From Pseudomonadota bacterium (GTDB lineage: Bacteria; Pseudomonadota; Gammaproteobacteria; Burkholderiales; SG8-39), in the NCBI GenBank assembly GCA_021825225.1, contig JAKAIH010000103.1:1-8227 (forward strand): a stretch of 8,227 nt of DNA, given 5' to 3'. A model generated the notes under the pieces. The model saw nothing but the letters and a program-made list of their open reading frames with translations. It searched no databases and had not been told where the DNA came from. Made by a program: the position numbers and the translations under genes. Position 1 is the first letter of the stretch, and the number at the start of each line of letters is the position of its first letter. Below, in pieces: positions 1 to 5,586 of the stretch.

Positions 1-787
1 GTGCATGCTTCCAGTCGGCGCCTGCGGCGGCGGCCTGGAAGGCCTTGTCGTAGGGTTTGACGAAATGGCCTTCGCGGTTCTGCAGCAGCGCGTAAGCCAG
101 CTTGTTCTGCTTGGCATAGGCGTACTCGACATAGCCGATCGAGTTCTTGAGTCGCTGCACGAACGAGGCGACACCTTCGTTGCCCTTGCCGCCGGCGCCG
201 CTGGGAGCGGGCCACATTACCGAGGTGGAGCTGCCGACTTTGCTTTTCCACTCCGGACTGACCTTGGACAGATAGTTGGTGAAGATGAACGTGGTGCCCG
301 AGCCGTCCGAGCGGTTCACCGCGGTGATATCGGTGGCTGGCAGTTTGAGGTCCTTGTTCAGAGCCACGATCGCCGGGTCGTTCCATTTGGTGATCTTGCC
401 CAGGTAGATGTCCGCCAGGACTTTGCCGGTCAGCTTCATGTCGCCGGCCTTGACGCCCGCGATGTTGACCACAGGCACCACTCCGCCCATCACGGTCGGG
501 AATTGAATCAGGCCGCCCTTGTCCAGTTCCTTTGCCTCGAGCGGCATATCCGAGGCGCCGAAATCGACGGTCTTGGCGGTGATTTGCTTGATGCCGCCGC
601 CCGAACCGATGGACTGATAATTCATGCCGATGCCGGTCTTGGCCTTGTAGGCCTCGGCCCATTTCGCATAGATCGGATAGGGAAAGGTGGCGCCGGCGCC
701 GGTGATATCCGCAGCCGTTGCGCTGGTCGCGGCGCAGATTCCGAGCGCCAGCAGCGCCGGGGTGAATATGCGATGAGTTAGTTTCAT
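1..787 (-). CDS. pstS: Phosphate ABC transporter, periplasmic phosphate-binding protein PstS (C-terminus cut off by window edge)
   Basis: PstS binds inorganic phosphate in the periplasm and delivers it to the PstCAB permease during phosphate limitation. About 262 N-terminal residues are visible and the rest lies beyond the left edge. Residues 1-25 form a signal peptide (basic start, hydrophobic core, ATSATA before a likely cleavage after Ala25). The mature protein starts with [21 protein letters not shown], closely like the E. coli protein as I remember it. Phosphate-pocket motifs are in place: GAGATFP (about 30-36), GSGGG (61-65), DFGASD (75-80) and RSDGSGTTF (159-167). GKGNEGV and [12 protein letters not shown] follow as expected. 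The ATG at 785-787 is preceded by GAGGA (complement of 794-798) six bases away. A PHO-box-like promoter lies upstream, and pstCAB and phoU would be expected beyond the left edge. Family assignment is firm; that the protein is complete is assumed. Confidence 0.97.
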   Translation of the reverse strand, partial: MKLTHRIFTPALLALGICAATSATAADITGAGATFPYPIYAKWAEAYKAKTGIGMNYQSIGSGGGIKQITAKTVDFGASDMPLEAKELDKGGLIQFPTVMGGVVPVVNIAGVKAGDMKLTGKVLADIYLGKITKWNDPAIVALNKDLKLPATDITAVNRSDGSGTTFIFTNYLSKVSPEWKSKVGSSTSVMWPAPSGAGGKGNEGVASFVQRLKNSIGYVEYAYAKQNKLAYALLQNREGHFVKPYDKAFQAAAAGADWKHA

Positions 788-844
788 GACATGTCCTCAA
801 AAAGAAATTTCAGTTTGCTATTCTGGTTCGTGCACCAGGACGCG

Positions 845-850
845 ATGTTA
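845..850 (-). promoter_or_regulatory. Candidate -10 element of the pstS promoter
   Basis: The minus strand reads TAACAT, matching TATAAT at four of six positions including the key first, second and last bases. Its position 10 bases downstream of the PHO-box candidate makes it credible despite modest sequence fit. Transcription would start near 838, giving a leader of about 50 bases before the pstS ATG. Confidence 0.45.
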
Positions 851-851
851 G

Positions 852-895
852 GGTGGCTTTGTTACACGAATATTACATATTCATATTCAGCCACC
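852..895 (-). repeat. Nested inverted repeats overlapping the pstS promoter
   Basis: GGTGGCT (852-858) and AGCCACC (889-895) form a perfect 7-base inverted repeat enclosing the PHO-box candidate. Inside it, GAATAT (868-873) and ATATTC (877-882) form a perfect 6-base inverted repeat with a 3-base loop, and ATATTC is repeated in tandem at 883-888. No T-tract follows, so it does not look like an intrinsic terminator for the upstream transporter gene. It could be an operator for a dimeric regulator or simply part of the promoter. Confidence 0.5.
861..878 (-). promoter_or_regulatory. Candidate PHO box (PhoB site) of pstS
   Basis: Read on the minus strand this is ATGTAAT-ATTC-GTGTAAC, two 7-base direct repeats with a 4-base spacer and an 11-base period. 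The PhoB consensus is CTGTCAT-n4-CTGTCAC; 10 of 14 repeat positions match, including both TGT cores. It lies upstream of pstS, the classic PhoB target, and sits exactly 10 bases from the -10 hexamer, as in known Pho promoters where the box replaces the -35 element. The assignment is inferred from pattern and context. Confidence 0.6.
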
Positions 896-924
896 GCAGC
901 GCGCGTTGCGGTTGGTGCGGGAGC

Positions 925-948
925 GGCCCCGGTCGCGGCCCCGGCCGC
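925..948. repeat. Tandem 12-base GC-rich repeat downstream of the transporter gene
   Basis: Two direct copies, GGCCCCGGTCGC (925-936) and GGCCCCGGCCGC (937-948), differ at one base and run into a short GGC triplet tract. On the minus strand this lies just after the EamA transporter stop codon and can fold into stable GC stems. No T-run follows. It may slow RNA polymerase or stabilise the 3' end of the ald-transporter mRNA, but no function is demonstrated. Confidence 0.5.
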
Positions 949-968
949 GGCGGCGGCGATCTGGGGAT

Positions 969-1808
969 TCAATTGCGCAACGCGATCACGCCCAGCGCGA
1001 CGGCACAGGCGGCGAACAGGCGCTGCCGCCCGAAGGGTTCCTTGAGGAACAGGCTGCCCAGCAGTGCGGCGAAAATGACCGAGGTTTCGCGCAGCGCAGC
1101 CACCGCCGCGACCGGCGCCCGCGTCATGGCCCAGAGCACGATGCCGTAGGCGCTGATGAGGAACAGGCCGCCGATCAAGCCCCGCTGCCAGTTGCGCGCC
1201 GCGTATTCGAATGCCGCGCGCTGGCGCAGGATTGCGACCAGGGTGACGAACAGCAGGCCCTGCAACCAGAACAGTGCTGCGACGTATCCTGCCGGCGAGC
1301 CGGACAGGCGCGCGCCCGTCCCGTCCACCAGGGTGTAGCCGGCGATGATCGCCGCATTCGCCAGCGCCCACAAGGTGGCAGCGCGCTGCGCGCGGCCGCG
1401 CTGCAGCAGGCCGAGGCTGAGAATGCCGGCGCTGATGAGCGCTATCCCCAGCCATACGCTTGCGCTGGGGTGCTCGTCGAGCAGCACCACGCCGAATAGC
1501 GCCACCAGCAGCGGCGCGATGCCGCGCATCAGCGGATAGGCGTGGCCCAGATCGCCGACGCGATAAGCGGCCACCAGGGTAGAGAAATAGCCGACGTGGA
1601 TCGCGGCCGAGGCGCCGAGATAGGGCCAGCTCGCGCCGGCCGGCAAGGGTACAAGGGCTGCAAGCGGCAGCGCCAGCAGACCCGCGCCGGCGGCGACCAG
1701 GGCGGTGTCCAGCATCACCTCGCGACTCGATTTGATGATCGCATTCCAGCTTGCATGCAGCAGGGCAGAGCCCAGCACCAGCGCGGTCACCCAGGGGGAC
1801 ATTTCCAC
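969..1808 (-). CDS. EamA/DMT-superfamily inner-membrane transporter
   Basis: This 279-residue protein has the length and pattern of the drug/metabolite transporter (EamA) family: about ten hydrophobic helices in two repeated halves, with short basic loops. The first half contains a YRVGDLGHAYPLMRG segment (82-96) and ends a helix with LLDEHPS (109-115). The second half carries the matching ALRETSVIFAALLGSLFLKEP motif (238-258), the usual EamA signature. The GTG at 1806-1808 is chosen because GGAG (complement of 1816-1819) lies seven bases upstream; the in-frame ATG two codons later is 13 bases away and less well placed. The start lies 18 bases after the ald stop, so the two genes are probably co-transcribed. 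The substrate cannot be read from sequence. Context suggests an amino acid or related small metabolite, perhaps alanine, but that is inference only. Confidence 0.9.
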   Translation of the reverse strand: MEMSPWVTALVLGSALLHASWNAIIKSSREVMLDTALVAAGAGLLALPLAALVPLPAGASWPYLGASAAIHVGYFSTLVAAYRVGDLGHAYPLMRGIAPLLVALFGVVLLDEHPSASVWLGIALISAGILSLGLLQRGRAQRAATLWALANAAIIAGYTLVDGTGARLSGSPAGYVAALFWLQGLLFVTLVAILRQRAAFEYAARNWQRGLIGGLFLISAYGIVLWAMTRAPVAAVAALRETSVIFAALLGSLFLKEPFGRQRLFAACAVALGVIALRN

Positions 1809-1826
1809 CGGCGAACTCCAGTCCGA

Positions 1827-2945
1827 TCAGGCGGCCAGAACCTGCAGCGCATCGTGGTAGGGGTAATGCAGGGCGTCGGCAACCTCGCGGCAGGTGATTT
1901 TGCCGGCGCACACATTGAGTCCCGCGCGCAGGCCTGCATGATCCTGCAGCGCGCGCCGGTAGTCTTGGTCGGCGAGCATGAGCACATAGGGCAGGGTGGC
2001 GTTGTTGAGGGCATAGGTCGAGGTTCGCGGTACGCCGCCCGGCATGTTGGCGACGCAATAGTGCACTACGCCTTCAATGACGTAGATCGGATCGGCATGG
2101 GTGGTCGGGTGCGAGGTCTCGAAACAGCCGCCCTGGTCTATGGCCACGTCCACGACCACGGCGCCGGATTTCATCGCGCTCACGAGCTGCCGCGATACCA
2201 GCTTCGGCGCCGCAGCGCCGGGAATCAGCACCGCACCGATGACGAGATCGGCCGACAGTACGTGGCGTTCGATGTTGTCGCGATTGGCGAATACGGTGGA
2301 CGCGCGCGCGCCGAGTCGGGCCTCGATGCGCCGCAGCGCGTCGATATTGCGGTCCAGCACCACCACCTGGGCGCCGCTGCCGGCTGCGATCTGCGCGGCA
2401 TTCGAGCCGACCACGCCGGCGCCGAGAATGACGATCTTGGCCGGCGGCACGCCGGTGACGCCGCCCAGCAGTATGCCCATGCCGCCCTGCGTTTTTTCCA
2501 GGCTGTGCGCGCCGGCCTGCACCGACATGCGCCCGGCGACTTCGGACATCGGGGCGAGCAGGGGCAGTCCGCCGCCGGGCGCGGTGACCGTCTCGTAAGC
2601 GATGCAGACTGCGCCGCTTTGCACCAGATCCTGCGTCTGCTCCGGATCGGGGGCGAGGTGCAGGTAGGTGAACAGAATCTGCCCCGGCTTGAGACGCCTG
2701 CGCTCCGCCGCCTGCGGCTCCTTCACTTTGACGATCATTTCCGCGCGCGCGAACACTTCTTCGGCGCTGCCGGCCATGCTTGCGCCGGCCGCCTCGTAGA
2801 CGCTGTCGGCCGTATTGATGCCGGCACCGGCATCGCGCTCGACCAATACCTGGTGGCCGTGGCCGGTGAGCTCGCGCACGCTCGCCGGCGTGAGGCCGAC
2901 GCGGTATTCCTGGCTCTTGATTTCCCTGGGTACGCCGATCAGCAT
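1827..2945 (-). CDS. ald: Alanine dehydrogenase (NAD-dependent)
   Basis: This enzyme catalyses L-alanine + NAD+ + H2O to pyruvate + ammonium + NADH, reversibly, in the cytoplasm. The 372-residue length is normal for the family. It starts with MLIGVPREIKSQEYRVGLTP. Residues known to act in the family are at the standard positions: Arg15 and Lys75 (pyruvate binding), His96 and Asp270 (catalysis) and Asn300 in HYCVANMPGGVPRTST. The NAD-binding Rossmann motif GAGVVG is at 175-180, followed by an acidic residue at the end of the next strand (VVLDRN, Asp198). The ATG at 2943-2945 has AGGAG (complement of 2952-2956) six bases upstream. The reading frame stays open further upstream, but the added residues do not resemble the family. 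The gene is first in a likely two-gene unit with the EamA transporter and divergent from the small gene at 3145. No clear promoter was recognised. Confidence 0.97.
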   Translation of the reverse strand: MLIGVPREIKSQEYRVGLTPASVRELTGHGHQVLVERDAGAGINTADSVYEAAGASMAGSAEEVFARAEMIVKVKEPQAAERRRLKPGQILFTYLHLAPDPEQTQDLVQSGAVCIAYETVTAPGGGLPLLAPMSEVAGRMSVQAGAHSLEKTQGGMGILLGGVTGVPPAKIVILGAGVVGSNAAQIAAGSGAQVVVLDRNIDALRRIEARLGARASTVFANRDNIERHVLSADLVIGAVLIPGAAAPKLVSRQLVSAMKSGAVVVDVAIDQGGCFETSHPTTHADPIYVIEGVVHYCVANMPGGVPRTSTYALNNATLPYVLMLADQDYRRALQDHAGLRAGLNVCAGKITCREVADALHYPYHDALQVLAA

Positions 2946-3144
2946 CGCTTGCTCCTGACAATTCAGCCCGGTTCTGAGTGTTGCCCATGCGGCCGCCTTT
3001 TTCAAGTTTCCACCGGCGCTGCGATCCGGATCATTGCCGCGTGTTCCCGTCAGGCGCAGAATACGCTCTCGTGCGGCGGTATTGCACAGCACGCGTTGGA
3101 CGCAGCAAGCATGCGCCGGTGCAGATGGGCTAGGGAGCATATCT

Positions 3145-3378
3145 ATGACTACGGACGAAAATAAGACCAAGGTGACCATTCTGACCGGGACTTACCGCGT
3201 CAAGGGTTATATCGAACTGCTCCCTGGCGCGCGCGTGACCGACTATCTCGTCGAGTCCAAGGACTTCATCGCGGTGACGGACGCAGAGGTGTGGGAGTTG
3301 GGCAACCGTCATGTACTCAATGCGGCATTCATCAATGTGAGTCTGGAGCATATCCAGATCGTCACTCCGGAGGAGTGA
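3145..3378 (+). CDS. Small conserved protein of unknown function (resembles DUF6812-type proteins)
   Basis: A 77-residue, probably cytoplasmic protein without signal peptide or membrane helix. It reads as a compact beta-rich fold: alternating strands in KVTILTGTYRVKGYIELLP, then RVTDYLVESKDFIAVTDAEV and a C-terminal AAFINVSLEHIQIVTPEE. The pattern of a leading beta hairpin, a turn containing PGxRxxDYL, a FIAVTDAEV strand and a final INVxxxHIxxV strand resembles the DUF6812 group as I remember it; this is a tentative match. The ATG is chosen because GGGAG (3133-3137) lies seven bases upstream and conservation-like sequence begins soon after. The frame is open upstream to 3034, but that part is basic and low-complexity. 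It stands alone, divergent from ald and 200 bases before tpiA. It is a probable gene; its role is unknown. Confidence 0.8.
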   Translation: MTTDENKTKVTILTGTYRVKGYIELLPGARVTDYLVESKDFIAVTDAEVWELGNRHVLNAAFINVSLEHIQIVTPEE

Positions 3379-3502
3379 GGCGGGTTCGCGCAGCCGCGCT
3401 GAGGGTCGCGTGAGTCAGTTGTGCGGCGCGCATATCCATGCAGTTCTTGTGGGTTCATCTGTCTTGGCGCTGTGGCCCCATCGTTTCCGCGAGCGCATTT
3501 AA

Positions 3503-3532
3503 TTGACCGGCTTTGTCCAAACGCTGTAAAAT
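3503..3532 (+). promoter_or_regulatory. Sigma-70-type promoter for tpiA-secG(-tRNA-nuo)
   Basis: TTGACC (3503-3508) and TAAAAT (3527-3532) each match consensus at five of six positions and are 18 bases apart. Transcription would start near 3539, giving about 40 bases of leader before the tpiA ATG. This is the best vegetative promoter in the window. It probably drives tpiA and secG and may read through into the tRNA and nuo genes. Confidence 0.75.
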
Positions 3533-3545
3533 CCTGCGTTTCTGA

Positions 3546-3559
3546 CCGCCTAGCGGCGG
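3546..3559 (+). other. Small hairpin in the tpiA leader
   Basis: CCGCC (3546-3550) pairs with GGCGG (3555-3559) around a TAGC loop, directly ahead of the tpiA ribosome-binding region (GGAAG at 3566-3570). It is short but GC-rich. It may shape the 5' end of the mRNA; no regulatory role can be claimed. Confidence 0.35.
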
Positions 3560-3578
3560 CTATTTGGAAGTCGAGGCA

Positions 3579-4337
3579 ATGCGCAGCCGGTTGGTCGCAG
3601 GTAACTGGAAAATGCACGGCAGTCTGGCTGCGAACCGGCGCTTGCTCGATGGGCTGAAGTCCGGCCTGCAGGCTGCCGATGGTGTGCAGTACTCGGTATG
3701 CGTGCCTTACCCGTTTCTGGCGCAGGTCGAAGCGGAATTGAGTGGCAGCTGCATAGCCTGGGGCGCGCAAAACGTAAGCGAATGGCCGCAGGGCGCCTAT
3801 ACCGGCGAAGTGTCAGGCGCGATGCTGCGCGAATTTGGCTGCCGCCATGTTCTCGTCGGGCATTCGGAGCGCAGGGCGCTGTACGGCGAGAGCGACAAGC
3901 AGGTGGCGGCCAAGTTTCAGGCTGCACAGGGGGCGGGATTGATCCCCATCCTGTGCGTGGGTGAAACGCTGCAGGAGCGCGAGAGCGCGGTTACCGAAAT
4001 CGTGGTCGGGCGCCAGCTCGCCGCCGTGCTCGATTCGAGCGGTGTCGGCGCTCTGGTCAACGCCGTGATCGCCTACGAGCCGGTGTGGGCGATCGGTACC
4101 GGCAGGACCGCGACGCCGCAGCAGGCGCAGGCGGTGCACGCGTTCATACGCGGCGTCGTCGGCAGGCAGGATGCCAAGCTGGCTGCGGGCCTGACGATAC
4201 TTTATGGCGGCAGCGTCAAGGCGGCCAATGCAAAAGAACTGTTCGCCATGCCTGATATAGACGGCGGGCTCATCGGTGGTGCGTCGCTGGTGGCGGAGGA
4301 ATTCATCGCGATTTGCGCGGCGGCAGGCAGGGCTTGA
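3579..4337 (+). CDS. tpiA: Triosephosphate isomerase
   Basis: This enzyme interconverts dihydroxyacetone phosphate and glyceraldehyde 3-phosphate in glycolysis and gluconeogenesis. The 252-residue length fits the single TIM-barrel fold. The N-terminus MRSRLVAGNWKMHGS is typical. Catalytic residues are Lys11 (in GNWKM), His95 (in VGHSERR) and Glu167 (in AYEPVWAIGTG, whose 168-175 part is the flexible phosphate loop). The phosphate-binding GGSVK is at 210-214 and GLIGGASL at about 230-237. The ATG is chosen over an in-frame TTG five codons upstream because it gives the family's normal N-terminus and has GGAAG eight bases upstream. It is followed by secG after 103 bases, an arrangement common in beta- and gammaproteobacteria. 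Nothing is missing or unusual. Confidence 0.98.
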   Translation: MRSRLVAGNWKMHGSLAANRRLLDGLKSGLQAADGVQYSVCVPYPFLAQVEAELSGSCIAWGAQNVSEWPQGAYTGEVSGAMLREFGCRHVLVGHSERRALYGESDKQVAAKFQAAQGAGLIPILCVGETLQERESAVTEIVVGRQLAAVLDSSGVGALVNAVIAYEPVWAIGTGRTATPQQAQAVHAFIRGVVGRQDAKLAAGLTILYGGSVKAANAKELFAMPDIDGGLIGGASLVAEEFIAICAAAGRA

Positions 4338-4405
4338 GCGGCGCGCGGCGGGAGGATGCGATGCGGCAGTACGGCGCGTCATTGATTGTGCGGAATATTC
4401 GCCAT

Positions 4406-4419
4406 CTGTCTTCGGACAG
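4406..4419 (+). other. UUCG tetraloop hairpin between tpiA and secG
   Basis: CTGTC (4406-4410) and GACAG (4415-4419) pair perfectly around TTCG, giving a C(UUCG)G tetraloop, one of the most stable RNA loops, about 20 bases before the secG ATG. The following sequence lacks a T-run, so it is not an intrinsic terminator. It may stabilise or help process the tpiA-secG transcript, or affect secG initiation. Confidence 0.5.
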
Positions 4420-4440
4420 GGGCGTCATAGCGAGCGAGTA

Positions 4441-4827
4441 ATGAACATCTGGTTTACTGTGGTTTTGACGGTACATGTGCTGGTTGCCTTGGGCATCATC
4501 TTCCTGGTGCTGCTGCAGCACGGCAAGGGCGCGGACATGGGCGCAGCCTTCGGCAGCGGCTCTTCGGGCAGCCTGTTCGGCGCCACCGGCTCCGCGAATT
4601 TTCTTTCGCGCACCACGGCGGCGCTGGCGGCGGTGTTTTTTCTGACCAGCCTGAGCCTGGCCTACCTGGCGACGCACAGGCCCGAGACGGGCGGCAGTGT
4701 GATGCAGGGAGTGAGCGCGCCGCCTGCGGCAGCGCCCAAATCCGCGGGAGATGTGCCCCAACCGGCAGATGTGCCTAAACCGGCGACCGTGCCGGCGGGG
4801 TCGAAGTCGAACGAAGTACCGAAGTAG
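4441..4827 (+). CDS. secG: Protein translocase subunit SecG
   Basis: SecG is the small membrane subunit that joins SecY and SecE and assists SecA-driven protein export across the inner membrane. The 128-residue protein has two membrane helices (about 4-25 and 57-78) with the conserved cytoplasmic stretch between them: LLQHGKGADMGAAFG (24-38), then GSLFGATGSANFLSRTTA (43-60). These are hallmarks of the family. The C-terminal tail from about residue 80 is long, rich in Ala and Pro, and has near-repeats (DVPQPA, DVPKPA, TVPAG); such variable tails are common in proteobacterial SecG. The ATG gives the standard MNIWFTVVL start, although the ribosome-binding sequence is weak (GCGAGCGAG just upstream). 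It sits between tpiA and tRNA-Leu, a conserved order. Confidence 0.95.
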   Translation: MNIWFTVVLTVHVLVALGIIFLVLLQHGKGADMGAAFGSGSSGSLFGATGSANFLSRTTAALAAVFFLTSLSLAYLATHRPETGGSVMQGVSAPPAAAPKSAGDVPQPADVPKPATVPAGSKSNEVPK

Positions 4828-4899
4828 AGTCATTGGAAATGTGCGATCGGGGGAGCGCCTTGCGCCATCGCCTGCCGCCCATTCCCCATTGCCCGGCTG

Positions 4900-4984
4900 G
4901 CCGACGTGGTGAAATTGGTAGACACGCTATCTTGAGGGGGTAGTGGCGAAAGCTGTGCGAGTTCGAGTCTCGCCGTCGGCACCA
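4900..4984 (+). tRNA. tRNA-Leu (anticodon GAG)
   Basis: A complete class II tRNA with a genome-encoded CCA end. The acceptor stem GCCGACG (4900-4906) pairs with CGTCGGC (4974-4980). The D stem is GTG/CAC (4909-4911, 4923-4925). The anticodon stem CTATC/GGTAG (4927-4931, 4939-4943) encloses TTGAGGG, placing GAG at 4934-4936. The T stem GCGAG/CTCGC (4957-4961, 4969-4973) encloses TTCGAGT. The long variable arm (4944-4956) has a short stem with a GAAA loop, as expected for leucine tRNAs. It decodes CUC and CUU. It lies 72 bases after secG with no clear separate promoter, so it is probably cut from the tpiA-secG transcript. Confidence 0.97.
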
Positions 4985-5011
4985 ATTTAGGTTTGATGAA
5001 TTTTTTGCAGT

Positions 5012-5025
5012 GTTCCGCGAGGAAC
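5012..5025 (+). other. Small hairpin with GNRA loop in the tRNA-nuoA spacer
   Basis: GTTCC (5012-5016) pairs with GGAAC (5021-5025) around GCGA, a GNRA-type tetraloop. It starts 28 bases after the tRNA end and could matter for 3' processing of the tRNA precursor. No T-run follows, so it is not a convincing terminator. Confidence 0.4.
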
Positions 5026-5042
5026 CGGAAGACCGCTTTCTT

Positions 5043-5060
5043 GTCTCGCGTGGGCGAGAC
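5043..5060 (+). other. Perfect 7-bp hairpin upstream of the nuo promoter region
   Basis: GTCTCGC (5043-5049) and GCGAGAC (5054-5060) form a perfect stem around GTGG. A T-tract does not follow, which argues against a standard intrinsic terminator. Lying between the tRNA and the FNR-type box, it could weaken read-through into nuo, act as a processing signal, or be a palindromic protein site. Confidence 0.5.
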
Positions 5061-5093
5061 GCGATTGAAAGTGTTGATGCAAAAAGAGGGCGT

Positions 5094-5107
5094 TTGATCT
5101 AGGTCAA
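5094..5107 (+). promoter_or_regulatory. FNR/ANR-type binding site upstream of nuoA
   Basis: TTGAT-CTAG-GTCAA matches the FNR/ANR consensus TTGAT-n4-ATCAA at nine of ten conserved positions, with the correct 4-base centre. The GTCAA half is common in ANR-type sites. It lies 101 bases before the nuoA start. Relative to the TATGAT -10 candidate its centre falls near -60, a class I activator position. Control of complex I by oxygen-sensing Crp/FNR-family proteins is known in other bacteria; here it is inferred from the motif. Confidence 0.65.
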
Positions 5108-5147
5108 CTCAGCAAGCTGCCCAATAGTGGACCATGTCGCCTGTTTG

Positions 5148-5153
5148 TATGAT
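5148..5153 (+). promoter_or_regulatory. Candidate -10 element of a nuo promoter
   Basis: TATGAT matches TATAAT at five of six positions. The -35 region at the proper distance (TAGTGG, 5125-5130) is poor, which would suit a promoter needing an activator such as the FNR-type protein predicted to bind at 5094-5107. Transcription would start near 5160, leaving a leader of about 48 bases before nuoA. Confidence 0.45.
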
Positions 5154-5208
5154 TGAACGAACGAAAATTTCCAACCCGTCGATCGACAACCCCGGAATCT
5201 AACGGTCC

Positions 5209-5565
5209 GTGCTCGAAAACTACTTCCCGGTTCTGATGTTCATCGTCGTCGGCTTCGCTGTCGGCGTCGGCCCTATCGTCACTGGCGCCCTGCTCGGGCC
5301 GCACCGCTGGGACAGCGAGAAACTTTCACCCTACGAATGCGGCTTCGAGGCCTTCGAAGACGCGCGCATGAAATTCGACGTGCGCTATTACCTGGTGGCG
5401 ATCCTGTTCATCCTGTTCGACCTGGAGGTCGCATTTCTGTTTCCCTGGGCGATCGTGCTCAATGAAATCGGGCTGTTCGGCTTCTTTTCCATGATGATTT
5501 TCCTCGGCATCCTGGTGGTCGGCTTCATCTACGAATGGATGAAAGGGGCGCTCGAATGGGACTAG
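5209..5565 (+). CDS. nuoA: NADH-quinone oxidoreductase subunit A
   Basis: NuoA is a membrane subunit of complex I, located where the peripheral arm meets the membrane arm near the quinone site. The 118-residue protein has three membrane helices (about 7-28, 61-81, 88-108). The conserved loop [24 protein letters not shown] spans 38-61, and the acidic pair Asp71 and Glu73 (in FDLEVAF) lies in the second helix. The GTG start is fixed by an in-frame TAA at 5200-5202, two codons upstream of the GTG; the next ATG is Met10, inside the first helix. The ribosome-binding sequence is weak (GGAA at 5194-5197). It is the first nuo gene, 21 bases before nuoB. Confidence 0.96.
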   Translation: MLENYFPVLMFIVVGFAVGVGPIVTGALLGPHRWDSEKLSPYECGFEAFEDARMKFDVRYYLVAILFILFDLEVAFLFPWAIVLNEIGLFGFFSMMIFLGILVVGFIYEWMKGALEWD

Positions 5566-5586
5566 GGACGCGAGAAGGGCAGCCAC

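Noticed and set aside
5..781. 258-codon plus-strand frame opposite pstS
   Set aside because: Mirror frame of pstS, which matches its family along the whole visible length.
862..2058. 398-codon minus-strand frame overlapping the transporter and ald in another frame
   Set aside because: Arg/Ala/Gly-rich translation in the wrong frame for both real genes.
2946..3144. Promoters in the divergent ald / small-gene spacer
   Set aside because: Only weak hexamer pairs and a 10-base palindrome GATCCGGATC (3023-3032) were seen; none is convincing enough to annotate.
1542..3164. 540-codon open frame on the plus strand opposite ald and the transporter
   Set aside because: It runs antisense to a well-conserved ald with all catalytic residues, and its Gly/Arg/His-rich translation matches no family I know.
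2946..3179. Extended N-terminus for ald starting at 3179
   Set aside because: The standard MLIGVPREIK start at 2945 has a good ribosome-binding site; the extra residues look like translated intergenic DNA.
3564..3578. TTG start five codons upstream for tpiA
   Set aside because: The ATG at 3579 gives the usual TIM N-terminus and is better placed after GGAAG.
5001..5006. T-run (TTTTTT) after the tRNA as an intrinsic terminator
   Set aside because: It is 16 bases beyond the tRNA end and no separate GC-rich hairpin directly precedes it; it is more likely part of the tRNA trailer.
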